Part shown: piece after piece, positions 1 to 12,556 of the stretch
How the letters are laid out: each line of letters begins with the position of its first letter
How positions within the stretch are numbered: the stretch's first letter is position 1
NCBI RefSeq assembly: GCF_000988205.1
Contig: NZ_LAYQ01000020.1
Span: forward strand, 1-64,000
DNA length: 64,000 nucleotides
Source of the DNA: Corynebacterium minutissimum
Lineage (GTDB): Bacteria > Actinomycetota > Actinomycetes > Mycobacteriales > Mycobacteriaceae
Direction: 5' to 3'
Program-made: the position numbers and the translations under genes
The notes under the pieces: model-generated
The model's input: the letters and a program-made list of their open reading frames with translations, nothing else
What the model was told of the DNA's origin: nothing
Databases searched by the model: none

Positions 1-380
1 AACTTCGAGCCAGGATTAATCAACCGAGCGCGCACCAGATCGCGAAACACCGGATCATCACCGCTTGCTGCAGCAAGACCTAACTCGTTGAAACACGCAT
101 CAATACAGTCCAGCAAGTATCCGGCCCGCTGACCGGTAACCGGCAGCGGGTTGGAAACGCTGCCTGTTGCCGGAGGGATGTGTCTAACCTCGCCGAAGTC
201 CAATGCGAGTTGGTCACCATCGACGATGCGTTGAGCTTCAGCCCGCAAAAGCGCAAGCTCAGACTCTGAATGCGCTGAACCGATATGCTTCATCCTTTTC
301 GCACCTTTGCGTTCAGAGAACACCACCTGCACCGCCATCGCCCCAGAAGCGGTCTTGACAGTGCGAATATAAGGACTCAC
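1..380 (-). CDS. IS1634-family transposase, 5' part only (runs off window)
   Basis: The minus strand is open from a GTG at 380 to the window edge. It encodes an N-terminus with SPYIRTVKTASGAMAVQVV, then HIGSAHSESELALLRAEA, and near the edge LVRARLINPGSK. This order (short beta-rich start, the HIGSAH..E.EL segment, then the arginine-rich LI.PGSK segment) is typical of IS1634/IS4-like transposases. About 126 residues are present, while full-length family members have roughly 450 to 550, so the DDE catalytic core lies outside the window. Whether the gene is intact cannot be judged. The element end should lie between about 385 and 440, but no terminal inverted repeat can be confirmed because the other end is missing. 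Confidence 0.75.
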   Translation of the reverse strand, partial: MSPYIRTVKTASGAMAVQVVFSERKGAKRMKHIGSAHSESELALLRAEAQRIVDGDQLALDFGEVRHIPPATGSVSNPLPVTGQRAGYLLDCIDACFNELGLAAASGDDPVFRDLVRARLINPGSK

Positions 381-513
381 AAAAATCAGACTACTGAACA
401 CCCCCGGCACTACCCACTTAGTGCGGAAAAATTCCTCCCCACCGACGAAAACCAACAGGTAACAGTGTCAAGAGTGACGTTACTCACCCACCCATGACCT
501 AAGTCAGGTCACA

Positions 514-553
514 AAAAGTCCGCCCCCAGATATCACTCTGGGGGCGGACTTTT
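514..553. terminator. bidirectional rho-independent terminator
   Basis: A 17-bp perfect stem (514-530 with 537-553) around a 6-nt loop is flanked by A-rich and T-rich runs, so it can work on both strands. It lies 40 bases downstream of the asd stop and probably ends the lysC-asd transcript. It also insulates that operon from the IS element to its left. Confidence 0.9.
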
Positions 554-592
554 CTTATTTATGCGGGTTCTAAAACTCGCTGCAACTTTTCT

Positions 593-1641
<1,049 letters not shown>

Positions 1642-1648
1642 TTAAGTT

Positions 1649-2914
1649 TTAGCGTCCGGTACCAGCATAAACGGTGGCCTCTTCCTCGCCACCCAGCTGG
1701 AACTTCTCGTGCAAAGCAATGGCTGCCTTATCGAGGTCCGCCTCGCGCGTCAGCACGGAAATGCGGATCTCAGAGGTGGAGATGAGCTCCATGTTGACCC
1801 CTGCGTCACGCAATGCCTCCGTGAAGTCCGCGGTGACACCGGGGTGGGACTTCATACCGGCACCGACCAGGGAAACCTTGCCCACTTGGTCGTCGTAAAG
1901 CACGTTGCTCCAGTGGCCGTCTTCCTTGAGCTTGGCCAGAATCTCCATTGCCTTCGGCCCATCCGAGCGCGGGCAAGTGAAGGTGATGTCGGTCGTGCCG
2001 GACTCCAGGGAGGAGACGTTCTGAAGGACCATGTCGATGTTGATCTCGGCGTCTGCGATAGCGCGGAACACCTTAGCGGCCTCACCCGGGCGGTCCGGGA
2101 TTCCCAGGACGGTGACCTTGGCCTCGGAGCGGTCGGTTGCGATGCCGGTTAGTACTGCTTCTTCCACGGGGATATCCTCCATTGAACCGGCGATGAGCGT
2201 GCCGGGGTCGTTTGAATAAGACGAGCGAACTCGAAGGGGAACGTTGAACGCGCGGGCGTATTCGACGCTGCGCAGGACCAGAATCTTAGAGCCCACGGCG
2301 GCCAACTCGAGCATCTCCTCGAAGGAGAGCTGCTCGAGCTTCTGGGCGTTGTGAACGATGCGGGGATCAGCGGTGTAGACGCCGTCGACATCGGAGTAAA
2401 TCTCACACACATCGGCCTTGAGCGCTGCCGCCAACGCCACCGCGGTCGTGTCCGATCCGCCACGGCCGAGGGTGGTGACATCGCGCGATTCCTTGTTGAC
2501 GCCCTGGAAACCCGCGACGATGCAGATTTTGCCTGCATCCAGCGCCTCGGTAAGGCGGCCCGGGGTGACGTCGACGATGCGGGCGTTACCGTGACGCTCA
2601 GTGGTGAGCACGCCGGCCTGGGAGCCGGTAAAAGACTGAGCCTGCGCACCGAGGGACTCCACTGCCATGGCAACGAGCGCATTGGAGATGCGCTCGCCAG
2701 CGGTCAGCAGCATGTCCATCTCGCGCTGCGGCGGGACGGGGTTGACCTGGGCGGCGAGGTCTAGGAGCTCATCGGTGGTATCCCCCATGGCGGAGCACAC
2801 GACAACCACGTCGTTGCCCTGTTTCTTCGTCGCCACAATGCGCTCCGCCACCGCGCGAATGCGCTCTGCGCTTTCGAGGGAGGATCCCCCGTATTTCTGT
2901 ACGACTAGGGCCAC
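1649..2914 (-). CDS. lysC: aspartokinase (feedback-regulated)
   Basis: Phosphorylates aspartate, committing carbon to Lys, Thr, Met and diaminopimelate. The protein begins with [15 protein letters not shown], the aspartokinase signature, and has the GRGGSDTTA substrate loop and two C-terminal ACT domains (from about residue 265, [15 protein letters not shown], and about 345, [14 protein letters not shown]) that in this genus bind Lys plus Thr. I start at the GTG at 2914 (ALVVQKYGG), behind a purine-rich AAGGTGGG site; a GTG four codons earlier is also open. In C. glutamicum an internal start near [13 protein letters not shown] yields the regulatory beta subunit, and the same segment is conserved here. 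Length is 421 residues, as in the family. Divergent from the 3061 gene. Confidence 0.97.
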   Translation of the reverse strand: MALVVQKYGGSSLESAERIRAVAERIVATKKQGNDVVVVCSAMGDTTDELLDLAAQVNPVPPQREMDMLLTAGERISNALVAMAVESLGAQAQSFTGSQAGVLTTERHGNARIVDVTPGRLTEALDAGKICIVAGFQGVNKESRDVTTLGRGGSDTTAVALAAALKADVCEIYSDVDGVYTADPRIVHNAQKLEQLSFEEMLELAAVGSKILVLRSVEYARAFNVPLRVRSSYSNDPGTLIAGSMEDIPVEEAVLTGIATDRSEAKVTVLGIPDRPGEAAKVFRAIADAEINIDMVLQNVSSLESGTTDITFTCPRSDGPKAMEILAKLKEDGHWSNVLYDDQVGKVSLVGAGMKSHPGVTADFTEALRDAGVNMELISTSEIRISVLTREADLDKAAIALHEKFQLGGEEEATVYAGTGR

Positions 2915-3060
2915 TGACGGTCCCACCTTTCCTGTTTGTGAGGGCCATTACCTGTTCACCGCCCAATACCTATAGACCGGCAGTCAACTCCTTTAGACTA
3001 CCGCCCTTTGGCTACCATCGAAACACGTGCTGGATATTAATTCCAGGTAAGGTGGAAACG

Positions 3061-3933
3061 ATGCTTTCAAACCTGGTTGCCGTTGCTTTCGCACTGGCCT
3101 CGGCACTAGTCGTGGCCTGGGGCACTGTCATACGCCACCGCATCGTGTTGGACGCCAGCTCCAGGACCGTCATGCGGACCGCAATTCGCACTCCCCTGTG
3201 GTGGATTGGCACCGGAGCCGCCGTCGTTGCCTATGCCTTGCAGCTCATCGCACTCCACTTCGGCACGCTGCTCATCGTTCAGCCCATCCTCGTCCTGTCC
3301 CTCATGTTCACGCTGCCGCTCGCCGCGTGGTATTCCCGGCGGCCGATGCCGGCGCGGGAGGTCTTCTGGTGCCTGGCACTGACCGTCGCAGTGGGCATCA
3401 TGGTGGTCTATGGGCGCCCCACCGCAGGCTTGACGACGCCCAGCTGGTCCCAGTGGTGGCCCGCCTTCGCCCTCGGCGCGCTGACACTCGCCGCACTCTT
3501 TGTGGCGGCCTATAACCGGCCGGAGGAATCCGCACTCGCGCTCGGCAGCGCCTGCGGCATCCTCTACGGCTACGTGGCGCTCGTAGCGAAAGCGGTGGTT
3601 GACGTCCTCTCCCACCAAGGCATCGCAGCATTGCTAGCGAGCTGGGAGCTGTACGTGCTCATAGGGCTGGCGGCTGCCGGCACGGTGATCCAGCAGTATT
3701 CCTTCCACGCCGGCGCTCTTGCGCATTCCCTTCCCGCGATGACCATCATGGAACCCATCGTGGCTTTCGGCCTGGGTTACTGGGTCCTGGGCGAGAAATT
3801 CCAGGTCGAGAGCATCGCGGGCTGGTGCGTGATGGGGGCTTCGCTCATCATCATGATCGCCGCCACGATCGTCCTGTCACGCATTCCGGTCAACCCGGGA
3901 AGCACGCGGCTCGCGGAACAAAGCCCGCACTAG
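3061..3933 (+). CDS. DMT-superfamily (EamA-like) membrane transporter
   Basis: About 290 residues with nine to ten hydrophobic segments beginning MLSNLVAVAFALASALVVA. It resembles the DMT/DUF-type proteins of actinobacteria that lie next to lysC and leuA (for example HYSFHAGAL..LPAMTIMEPIVAFGLGYWVLGEKF in the family style, where the acidic glycine-rich GE motif closes a TM pair). The substrate is unknown. The ATG at 3061 is preceded by AAGGTGGAAACG, a good ribosome site; an upstream open frame to 2938 has no site. The 3' end overlaps the convergent mannosyltransferase-like gene by 4 bases. Confidence 0.82.
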   Translation: MLSNLVAVAFALASALVVAWGTVIRHRIVLDASSRTVMRTAIRTPLWWIGTGAAVVAYALQLIALHFGTLLIVQPILVLSLMFTLPLAAWYSRRPMPAREVFWCLALTVAVGIMVVYGRPTAGLTTPSWSQWWPAFALGALTLAALFVAAYNRPEESALALGSACGILYGYVALVAKAVVDVLSHQGIAALLASWELYVLIGLAAAGTVIQQYSFHAGALAHSLPAMTIMEPIVAFGLGYWVLGEKFQVESIAGWCVMGASLIIMIAATIVLSRIPVNPGSTRLAEQSPH

Positions 3934-5105
3934 ATCGCCCACTCAAAGACCACCAGCATGTAGGCGGAGAACCACGCCGACCACAGGACCCATGCGCCAC
4001 AGGCAGCCCACAGCATGCGTGGACGCCACGCTGTGGCGGCGCGCACAACCCACGGCAGCACCAGAATGATCGCGGGCAGGAGAAGTCGCGGGCGCGAGTG
4101 CATAATGCCGTCGGAAAGCAGCACATTCGCACATAACGCAGCGCTAAACCACCAGGCGACCGGGTTAACCTTCCCCCAGGCCGCGATGAGCAACACGGGG
4201 GCACCGAGGATCACCAGCACGGTGAGCAGGTAGCCCACATCGTTGTTCTCCGTCAAGGTTTCCCACACGAACCGCACGGTGGCAACGCCCCCGTCGAAGG
4301 TGGAGTTCCAGTGTTCGGTTTGGATGCCGAAGTAACCGCCGGCCTCCGCCAAGTAACGCTGTGTCCACAGCAAGTACCCCGGCAGCGGGAGCGACGCCAC
4401 GATCAGACTGAGCCACGCCTGCCAGGAACGCCGCCCGTAAAGGAGCACCCACAGGCCAAAAACTGCCAGGAAGTCCACAGAGGTCAGCCGGACAAAGGAC
4501 AAGGCGATGCCGAAAGCTGCAGCGCTCCACCAATCGCGTTCATCCAGCGCCACGAGCCCCCACACCACAAGGGCCCCGAAGAGGGCTTCCGTATAGGGTA
4601 TGGAAAACACAATGGACATCGGAGCGCTGCTGACCACGATGGCCGCGGCGCATTGCCCACGGCGCCCTGCCCCCAGGCGCTGCGCTAGGACCATGACTCC
4701 AGCAGCCATCACCGCGGTAAAAAGAGTATTCACAAGGAGGGCAGCTACCTCAAGGCTGATCCCGGTCCACCCCAGAACCCGCAACAGTATGGGAAAACCC
4801 GGAAAGAAAGCCATAGTGATTTCATGGACCGGCCCATCCGTATGGATGTCCGCATCGAAATAACCTACGCGCGCAATCTCCAGGTAGTACTTAGAGTCCC
4901 AGGCCGTGAGCTGATCCCACAGCTCCTGCTCGTTAACGGCTGCGATGCCGCTCAGCACAGCGATGCGCACTGCAGTGCCCACTACCGCGACCAGCACGGC
5001 CATCGGCAGCAGCGAAAGTACCCCTGGCGTACCTTCAGGGGTCGGGGCAGCATCCGGTTCCTTGCCCGGCGCGGTCTTCTTCCCAGGTTCCGGAGCAGTC
5101 GTCAT
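3930..5105 (-). CDS. polytopic mannosyltransferase-like (PIG-V/GT-C type) membrane protein
   Basis: About 391 residues with a short polar N-terminus, many membrane spans, and an early luminal loop LWDQLTAWDSKYYLEIARVGY. The WDSxYY/WDxxxY loop with a following MAFFPGFPILLR is the hallmark of PIG-V/GT-C mannosyltransferases that use polyprenyl-phosphate sugars; the Asp is the expected catalytic base. In corynebacteria such enzymes build lipoarabinomannan, phosphatidylinositol mannosides or protein O-mannosylation, but which one applies is not visible. ATG at 5105 (MTTAPEPGKKTAPG) chosen; an ATG at 5132 is in frame. Divergent from leuA and its leader. Confidence 0.75.
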   Translation of the reverse strand: MTTAPEPGKKTAPGKEPDAAPTPEGTPGVLSLLPMAVLVAVVGTAVRIAVLSGIAAVNEQELWDQLTAWDSKYYLEIARVGYFDADIHTDGPVHEITMAFFPGFPILLRVLGWTGISLEVAALLVNTLFTAVMAAGVMVLAQRLGAGRRGQCAAAIVVSSAPMSIVFSIPYTEALFGALVVWGLVALDERDWWSAAAFGIALSFVRLTSVDFLAVFGLWVLLYGRRSWQAWLSLIVASLPLPGYLLWTQRYLAEAGGYFGIQTEHWNSTFDGGVATVRFVWETLTENNDVGYLLTVLVILGAPVLLIAAWGKVNPVAWWFSAALCANVLLSDGIMHSRPRLLLPAIILVLPWVVRAATAWRPRMLWAACGAWVLWSAWFSAYMLVVFEWAI

Positions 5106-5171
5106 GGTGTTTTCTTCAGGCACGCAACACATCCTAGCCACCCGCGACCCCATCCCAGTATGTGAAACCAG

Positions 5172-5200
5172 TTGCCGCAGAGTGGGAAGCGTTGTATTGT
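5172..5200 (+). promoter_or_regulatory. predicted leuL-leuA promoter
   Basis: TTGCCG (5172-5177), 17 bases, TATTGT (5195-5200). The start of transcription would fall at about 5207, almost on the ATG of the leader peptide, so the leader would be leaderless or nearly so. Confidence 0.6.
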
Positions 5201-5207
5201 GGCTCAC

Positions 5208-5255
5208 ATGACTTTGCGGCACACTCTTCTCCTTAGTAGCCGCGGCGGGATTTAG
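5208..5255 (+). CDS. leuL: leucine leader peptide (attenuation)
   Basis: A 15-residue ORF, MTLRHTLLLSSRGGI, with four leucines, three of them consecutive (codons CTT CTC CTT). It sits 155 bases upstream of leuA, directly behind a plausible promoter. Leucine-rich leader peptides regulate leuA in corynebacteria, and this one has the expected position and composition. Ribosome stalling at the triple Leu would report low charged tRNA-Leu. Confidence 0.85.
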   Translation: MTLRHTLLLSSRGGI

Positions 5256-5263
5256 GTTTGTAA

Positions 5264-7225
<1,962 letters not shown>

Positions 7226-7536
7226 GCCAGGCAAAGCCAGACTTAACAACAGTGCAGCTAGGGAGGGAGGAGCACGTTCCTCCCTAGCTTCCAGCATCCG
7301 AGCTTTAAGCTATGCGCAAAATTACCTCGTCACCATATCCCGCTGAATGCGCTTTCTTGTAGGCCAGAACTCAGAGCGATATAGTTAAGCAGCATAACTG
7401 CACTGCAATAAAGATTTTTCAAACATTTCGTGCGGCTAGTCAGCGCTTCAGTCTGGGCTTCGGCATTCCCAATGCTCACGGCAGACCCGCCCAGCCGTAT
7501 GCACCCGACGTGGTCTACTCAGCGAAGGCGAGCAAT
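7226..7536. other. intergenic region between leuA and the Pro/Thr-rich gene
   Basis: Beyond the leuA hairpin I see no coding potential. The stretch 7370-7425 is AT-rich (for example GATATAGTTAAG and AAAGATTTTTCAAAC) and could hold the promoter of the 7537 gene; no confident -35/-10 pair or operator stands out. Confidence 0.4.
7257..7288 (+). terminator. hairpin downstream of leuA
   Basis: GCTAGGGAGG (7257-7266) pairs with CCTCCCTAGC (7279-7288) 32 bases after the leuA stop. It lacks a long T-run, so termination strength is uncertain. Confidence 0.6.
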
Positions 7537-9590
7537 ATGACGGTCACTAACTATGTGGTTCCCCACCACGGGTTTGGCACACCGCGTCGCCTGACGGTTG
7601 ACACCGTAAACCCGGAGATGTTCCTGCAGTTGCTTTCGCTAACTGAAAGCAGTCATCTCCCCGTCACTTTGAGTGGACATTCAAGTACAGGATTTCGCGT
7701 CCATCACGGCGAAGACATCGTGGGCGAGATCCCTGCCTCCCAAACTGCTGATTACACGGAACTGGACTGGATCATTGATGCGGGACTAAACCCACAAGCC
7801 ACCGCGGAGATCGCACTCCGCGAGGATGCGGCGGAAGAAACCATTCCTGCTTTCGAGGTCCTCCTCCCCGAGCCTGGCCTGTGCGTTCCGCTCAATATTC
7901 CCCCGGCTCAGCGGTGGGGCATGCTCAGCGGCCAGCGCGCTTTGCGCATCACCGAGTTTGCAGTCCCGTCCAGTTCCCTACCGACGCACCCTGCGCACCT
8001 CCTTGTGCGTTTGACCAACAACCGGCACTTTTTCCGACGCTCCATCGAGGTTCACCTTGATGACGAACTCGTCGCCACGATTCCGCGGGAGCGGGCTCCC
8101 TGGCTGAGCGATACCATCGCAGGATTCAATCACGAGGGTCTCATCGCAGTCGCCCGCGCATATTTCATATCGGATGGACAACCAACCCTCACCGTCTATT
8201 CCGAAGAAGGCACGCCGGAAAGCCACTTCGCCGTGGGAACCGCCGGAATCATCGCTGCCGCCGCGGGCGCAGCGGCCGTGAAGGTCACCAACAGTGGCAA
8301 GGCACACGCAGCCAGCCTGCCGGCTGGCGGAATTGAGGCTACCGGCGCAGCGAAGACCGCCGGTACTGCTGCCACGCAGAGTGCACAAGCCCTGTCCCTC
8401 AACTCTGCCGGGGCGGCTGCCGTGACCGGAACAAAGATCGCTGCAGCTAGCACTGGGCTCAAGGTAGCTTGTGCTGCTGGCGTAGCCGTCGTGGTCGGCG
8501 GGGCTGCCAACTTCGCATCTTCCGGGAATTCCTCCGGTTCACACCACCATAACCTCGCCGAATCGGCTTTTGAGGAAAACACTCTCGCTGTATCCACGTC
8601 ACACTCTGCCGACGCCGACGCTGCTGCTATTGAGGACAAGGCCTCCGACGTCGCGGACACTACGGACATTGTGGCTGCAGACGCCCACCTCCCCGAGGAG
8701 CGGGATGATACGGACGCTACGCAAGCGCTTAGCCCGACTGGTTTTTCCGAGCCCACAGAGCCTACTGAGCTGACCGAACCAGCAGAACCCACGGAGCTCG
8801 CTGAGCCCACGGAACGTACCCCACTGCCTGCTGCCGAGGAGGCTGCTACTTCACCGCAGGCGGATCACCTGCCGCATACAGCACCGACAACAGCAGCACC
8901 TCGGACCACCGAACCCACAGCGGAGGAGCTCGACGCTCCGGAGGCTCGCCGCACTGAGGCGTTCACCGCTCCCAGCTCCAGCCCTAGGAGCACCGTAAAA
9001 AGCACGGAATCAACCACTTCACGTGAGGTCAGTCGCTCCGCAGAGCCGCCGACCACCACGCGCCCGCTGAGCACTACTTCGCGGCCGCGCACAACGCCGC
9101 CGATCCACGTACCCCGTCCCACCCCACAAACTCAGGCGACCCCGTCGCGACTGTGGTGACGACTACGCCGAAGCCACCAGCTGAACCCACGCGCTCCACG
9201 TCAAAGGCTGCTCCCACCACCACTCCGGTGGGCGAAGATCGAACCGCACCTCACGACGAACCAACTGCCCCGAGCACGCCGCCGGCCACTACCCCTGTGA
9301 CCACGCGCGTCAGCACACCACCCACGGCGGCTCCGGCGCCCTCGACTACTTCTGCTCCGGCAACTCCAACGCCCACCACCAAGCCCAAACCAACTAGCAA
9401 GCCCAAGCCCACCACGAAGCCCACGCCGACCGCTAAGCCCACGCCAACTAGCAAGCCCAAGCCGACCACTCAACCTCAGCCCACCAGAAAGCCCGAGCCG
9501 ACTAAAGAGCCCGAGCCCAGCCGCGAGCCTGACCCCACTCCCGAGCAATCCGACCGCGGCGGCTGGGTCATCATCATCGACTTTGGCTAG
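7537..9590 (+). CDS. hypothetical protein with Pro/Thr/Lys-rich C-terminal tract, frame broken once
   Basis: Not a family I recognise. The N-terminal 220 residues look globular, with two similar blocks (residues 1-95 and 130-225) that each contain a ..[15 protein letters not shown] or [19 protein letters not shown] strand pair followed by a [13 protein letters not shown] or [17 protein letters not shown] segment, suggesting an internal duplication. An Ala/Gly-rich segment with a possible membrane span ([15 protein letters not shown], about residues 313-328) follows, then a long Glu/Thr/Pro tract. The first frame stops at 9157, while the other frame continues the same low-complexity style (KPKPT and KPTPT repeats) to 9590. 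One added base near 9090-9150 joins them into about 684 residues. The tract resembles wall-spanning stalks. Start 7537 has a GCGAAGGCGAG site. Confidence 0.7.
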
Positions 9591-9688
9591 TCCGCAGCGT
9601 GCTTACCTTCACCGCGACTCAGTGGATACAACCCCCTTCTCGTGTGCCCTTTCCAGCTTCCTCGCAGTTGGGTACTAAACTGTGAACA

Positions 9689-11242
9689 ATGACTACGACA
9701 CCCGGCCCCACCGAGCCTGCAGCGCAGCTCAGCGCTGCAGAGACGCCGGCCGCGGCGTCACCACACACCGGCGCCCCTAAGCCGGGCCCGCGCCCCCACC
9801 AGGCAGATAAGAAGCAGACCGATAGGGAGCACAAGGCCTCTGCCCGCGAGGAAGCTCTCGCCGCCTTTCCCTACGTGGCGCTGACCATCCAAACCACCGG
9901 AATCCACCCTTCGACCGGCCGCCTGCTCACCGTGGATGCGTTGACTCTCAACGCCGCTGGGGAGATCGGCCAGGAATTCCACGCCGTCATCAACCCAGGC
10001 GCAGACCCCGGACCGCGGCACCTCCACGGGTTAAGCGTCGAAGAAATCCAGGCTGGGCAGTCTTTCTCCATGCTGCTCAAGCCTCTGGACCGGCTCATTG
10101 ATGGCCGCACGCTCATCGTCCACGACACCCCTTATACCTGGGGATTCATCGTCTCCGAAGCGCGCCGTGCGATGACCGCCGCTGCCCGCCAGAACCGCGC
10201 GCGCAATCGCAACCGGGGCAAGGGCCGACGCCGCCGCTTCAAGGTAGGACACGTCCCCACCCCAGTCGCCATCGTGGATACCCTCGCCACCGCCCGCCGC
10301 CAAAGTGTGTGGGGCACCGACATCCGCTTGGCGGCCGTCGCGCGTGACACCGGCCTTTCTGCACCCGACCCCACGGCCAGCGTCGAGCGTGCACAGAGAG
10401 CAGAAAAAGATACCTCCCGCGAAGCAACCCGCCTGCTCGTGGATCTCTACCGCGCGCAAAGCGCTGGCCCACTCAGCAGCGCCGCACCGGATGACCTGCG
10501 AGCGGATCGTTTTGGGCTGCAGCGCTCCCACGTCCGCGTCGACGCCGCCGAGGCTCCTCGTCAGCATCACAACCCCGGTCCGTATGTGCCCGGCAAAGAG
10601 CTCATCCGCGGCATGGAGATCGTCGTAGCCCCGGAGATCACCGAGGAACCCGACACCATCATTGCCGCACTCGCCCGGGAAGAGCTCAACTACTCAGAAA
10701 AACTCACCCGGGAGACTTCCCTGGTGGTCTGCAATATCACCACGGACCTCGTGGGCAAGCCCATGCATGCCCACCGCAAGAACATTCCCCTGATGTCCGA
10801 CACCGCTTTCCTCGCGGCCCTCGAGCGCATCGAGGAACCCACGGAACCCGAAGAGCAGTCCACATCTGGTGGGGCGGGCAACTCGGGGAAGCGCCAGGGC
10901 GAGGGACGCTCCGGTGGGCAGTCCAACCGCAACCGCTCCACGAACAAGAATCGACGCCGCTCCCGCCGTAAATCTTCCGGTAATCATCAGCCCGCTAAAC
11001 AAGGGCACAACGATAAGAAGAACCAGAACCCTTCAACCGAGGGTTCCGCAGGCGACAAGCCTGCTCACTCGGGCTCGGCTAATAACCAAGGTTCGCAGGG
11101 CTCTGGCAACAACAATCGAAACAAAGGCGGAAACCACGGGCGTAGGCGTCGCCGCCGCGGTGGGCGCGGCCGCCGCGGTAATGGCAACCAGCAGGGCCAA
11201 CAAAACTCGGGACACAACCGCTCCCGCAACACCGATAACTAG
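9689..11242 (+). CDS. DnaQ/exonuclease-fold protein with BRCT-like domain and basic tail; catalytic residues lost
   Basis: 517 residues. Residues about 55-225 follow the DEDDh exonuclease layout (ALTIQTTGIHPSTGRLLTVD, then HLHGLSVEEI, then LIVHDTPYTWGFIVSEA). The usual D-x-E of motif I reads T-I-Q and the Asp of motif II (HNxxFD) is Tyr/Thr-like, so nuclease activity is unlikely. Residues about 305-380 look like a BRCT fold (LVVCNITTDLVGKPMHA..NIPLMSDTAFLAALE). The last 130 residues are Arg/Lys/Gly/Asn-rich (GRRRRRRGGRGRRGN), suited to nucleic-acid binding. The gene sits between leuA and murT, as the gene annotated dnaQ in C. glutamicum. A DNA-repair or RNA-binding scaffold role is an inference. 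Confidence 0.75.
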   Translation: MTTTPGPTEPAAQLSAAETPAAASPHTGAPKPGPRPHQADKKQTDREHKASAREEALAAFPYVALTIQTTGIHPSTGRLLTVDALTLNAAGEIGQEFHAVINPGADPGPRHLHGLSVEEIQAGQSFSMLLKPLDRLIDGRTLIVHDTPYTWGFIVSEARRAMTAAARQNRARNRNRGKGRRRRFKVGHVPTPVAIVDTLATARRQSVWGTDIRLAAVARDTGLSAPDPTASVERAQRAEKDTSREATRLLVDLYRAQSAGPLSSAAPDDLRADRFGLQRSHVRVDAAEAPRQHHNPGPYVPGKELIRGMEIVVAPEITEEPDTIIAALAREELNYSEKLTRETSLVVCNITTDLVGKPMHAHRKNIPLMSDTAFLAALERIEEPTEPEEQSTSGGAGNSGKRQGEGRSGGQSNRNRSTNKNRRRSRRKSSGNHQPAKQGHNDKKNQNPSTEGSAGDKPAHSGSANNQGSQGSGNNNRNKGGNHGRRRRRRGGRGRRGNGNQQGQQNSGHNRSRNTDN

Positions 11243-11266
11243 CGTCCCCCGACTACCCTGGGGAAC

Positions 11267-12556
11267 ATGAATTTTAACTTCCGAAGCGCGTTCTCCTCCG
11301 CGCGCACTGCGGTTGCCACCACCGCTGCGACGCTGGCTACCACTGCCTCGCGCGCCACGGGCCGCGGCGCCGGCGGCATGATTGGCGGGCTCATCGCCAA
11401 CGCCATCGACCCAACCATCATGCAGAACCTGGCCAAGCAGCGCCCAGCCATCCTGGTGACCGGAACCAACGGTAAGTCCACCACCACGCGCATGCTCGCC
11501 GCCGCTGTGCGCACCGAGCACTCCGTGGCCACCAATGATGGCGGCGACAACATGGACGCCGGAATCATCTCCGCGCTTCTAGCAGGCAAGGACGCGAGCC
11601 ACTTGGTGCTGGAAGTGGACGAGCTCCACGTTCCCCACGTCGCGGATAACCTCAACCCCACCGCGCTGGTGTTGCTGAACCTCTCACGCGACCAGCTGGA
11701 CCGCGTGGGCGAAATTAACAAGATCGAGCGGGCCCTGCGCGGCGCAGTCGAGGCACACCCGGATATGCTCATCATCGCCAACTGCGATGACGTGCTTATG
11801 ACCTCCGTGGCCTATGACGCGGAGAACGTCATCTGGGTTTCCGCTGGTGCCGGATGGATGGGTGAATCCGTCACCTGCCCGCGCACCGGAGGACACATCG
11901 TGCGCGAAGGCGAGGACTGGCACGCGGTCAAGCCGCTTGCCGACGGCCGCGAATTCCGCCGCCCCACGCCCACCTGGGCGGTAACAAAGGAAGGGCTGGT
12001 GAGCCCGGAGGGCGTCGACAAGCTCAAGCTTGCTCTACCGGGACGGGCCAACCGCGGTAACGCCGCCCAGGCCGTCGCTGCTGCCGTGGAGGCCTTCGGC
12101 GTGGACCGCCACAAGGCTATCGCCGCTGCCGAAGGCGTCAACGACGTGGCCGGACGCTACTCCACCATCACGCTGGGCAAGCGCGAGATCCGCCTGCTCT
12201 TGGCTAAGAATCCGGCCGGCTGGCAGGAGGCGCTGTCCATGGTGGACCGTGACGCCGATGGCTTGGTCATCGCCACTAACGGCCACGTGGCCGACGGTAT
12301 TGATATGTCCTGGCTCTGGGACGTGCGCTTCGAGGATTTCGAAGGCATCCCTGTCAAGGCAGCCGGCGAGCGCGGCACGGATCTAGCCGTGCGTTTGGTC
12401 TATGCGGATATCTCGCACGAGCTCATTGCGGACCCGCTCACCGCTATTCAATCCTGTCCGGAAGGCCGCATCGAGGTTTTGGCCAACTACACCGCCTTCC
12501 GCGATCTGAAGAAGGCACTCACCGCCGCAGCAGCAAAGGAGCACTCGAATGACTAG
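11267..12556 (+). CDS. murT: lipid II isoglutaminyl synthase subunit MurT
   Basis: Mur-ligase-like subunit that, with GatD, amidates the D-Glu of the peptidoglycan stem peptide. 429 residues with the P-loop VTGTNGKSTTTRM (about residues 63-75), the VLEVDELHVPHV segment, LLNLSRDQLDR, and the C-terminal DUF1727 with AKNPAGWQEALSM. MurT proteins normally carry a four-cysteine zinc ribbon inserted in the ATPase domain; here that region reads TCPRTGGHIVREGEDW and then GREFRRPTPTW, keeping the backbone but only one cysteine. The last 8 bases overlap gatD, indicating translational coupling. Confidence 0.95.
   Translation: MNFNFRSAFSSARTAVATTAATLATTASRATGRGAGGMIGGLIANAIDPTIMQNLAKQRPAILVTGTNGKSTTTRMLAAAVRTEHSVATNDGGDNMDAGIISALLAGKDASHLVLEVDELHVPHVADNLNPTALVLLNLSRDQLDRVGEINKIERALRGAVEAHPDMLIIANCDDVLMTSVAYDAENVIWVSAGAGWMGESVTCPRTGGHIVREGEDWHAVKPLADGREFRRPTPTWAVTKEGLVSPEGVDKLKLALPGRANRGNAAQAVAAAVEAFGVDRHKAIAAAEGVNDVAGRYSTITLGKREIRLLLAKNPAGWQEALSMVDRDADGLVIATNGHVADGIDMSWLWDVRFEDFEGIPVKAAGERGTDLAVRLVYADISHELIADPLTAIQSCPEGRIEVLANYTAFRDLKKALTAAAAKEHSND

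Noticed and set aside
285..497. 70-residue plus-strand ORF near the left edge
   Set aside because: It overlaps the IS transposase start on the other strand and has no ribosome site or recognisable content.
9360..9530. The KPKPT/KPTPT-coding repeats as a CRISPR array or minisatellite
   Set aside because: Units are 12 to 18 bases, in frame and without spacers; they are the low-complexity part of a coding region.
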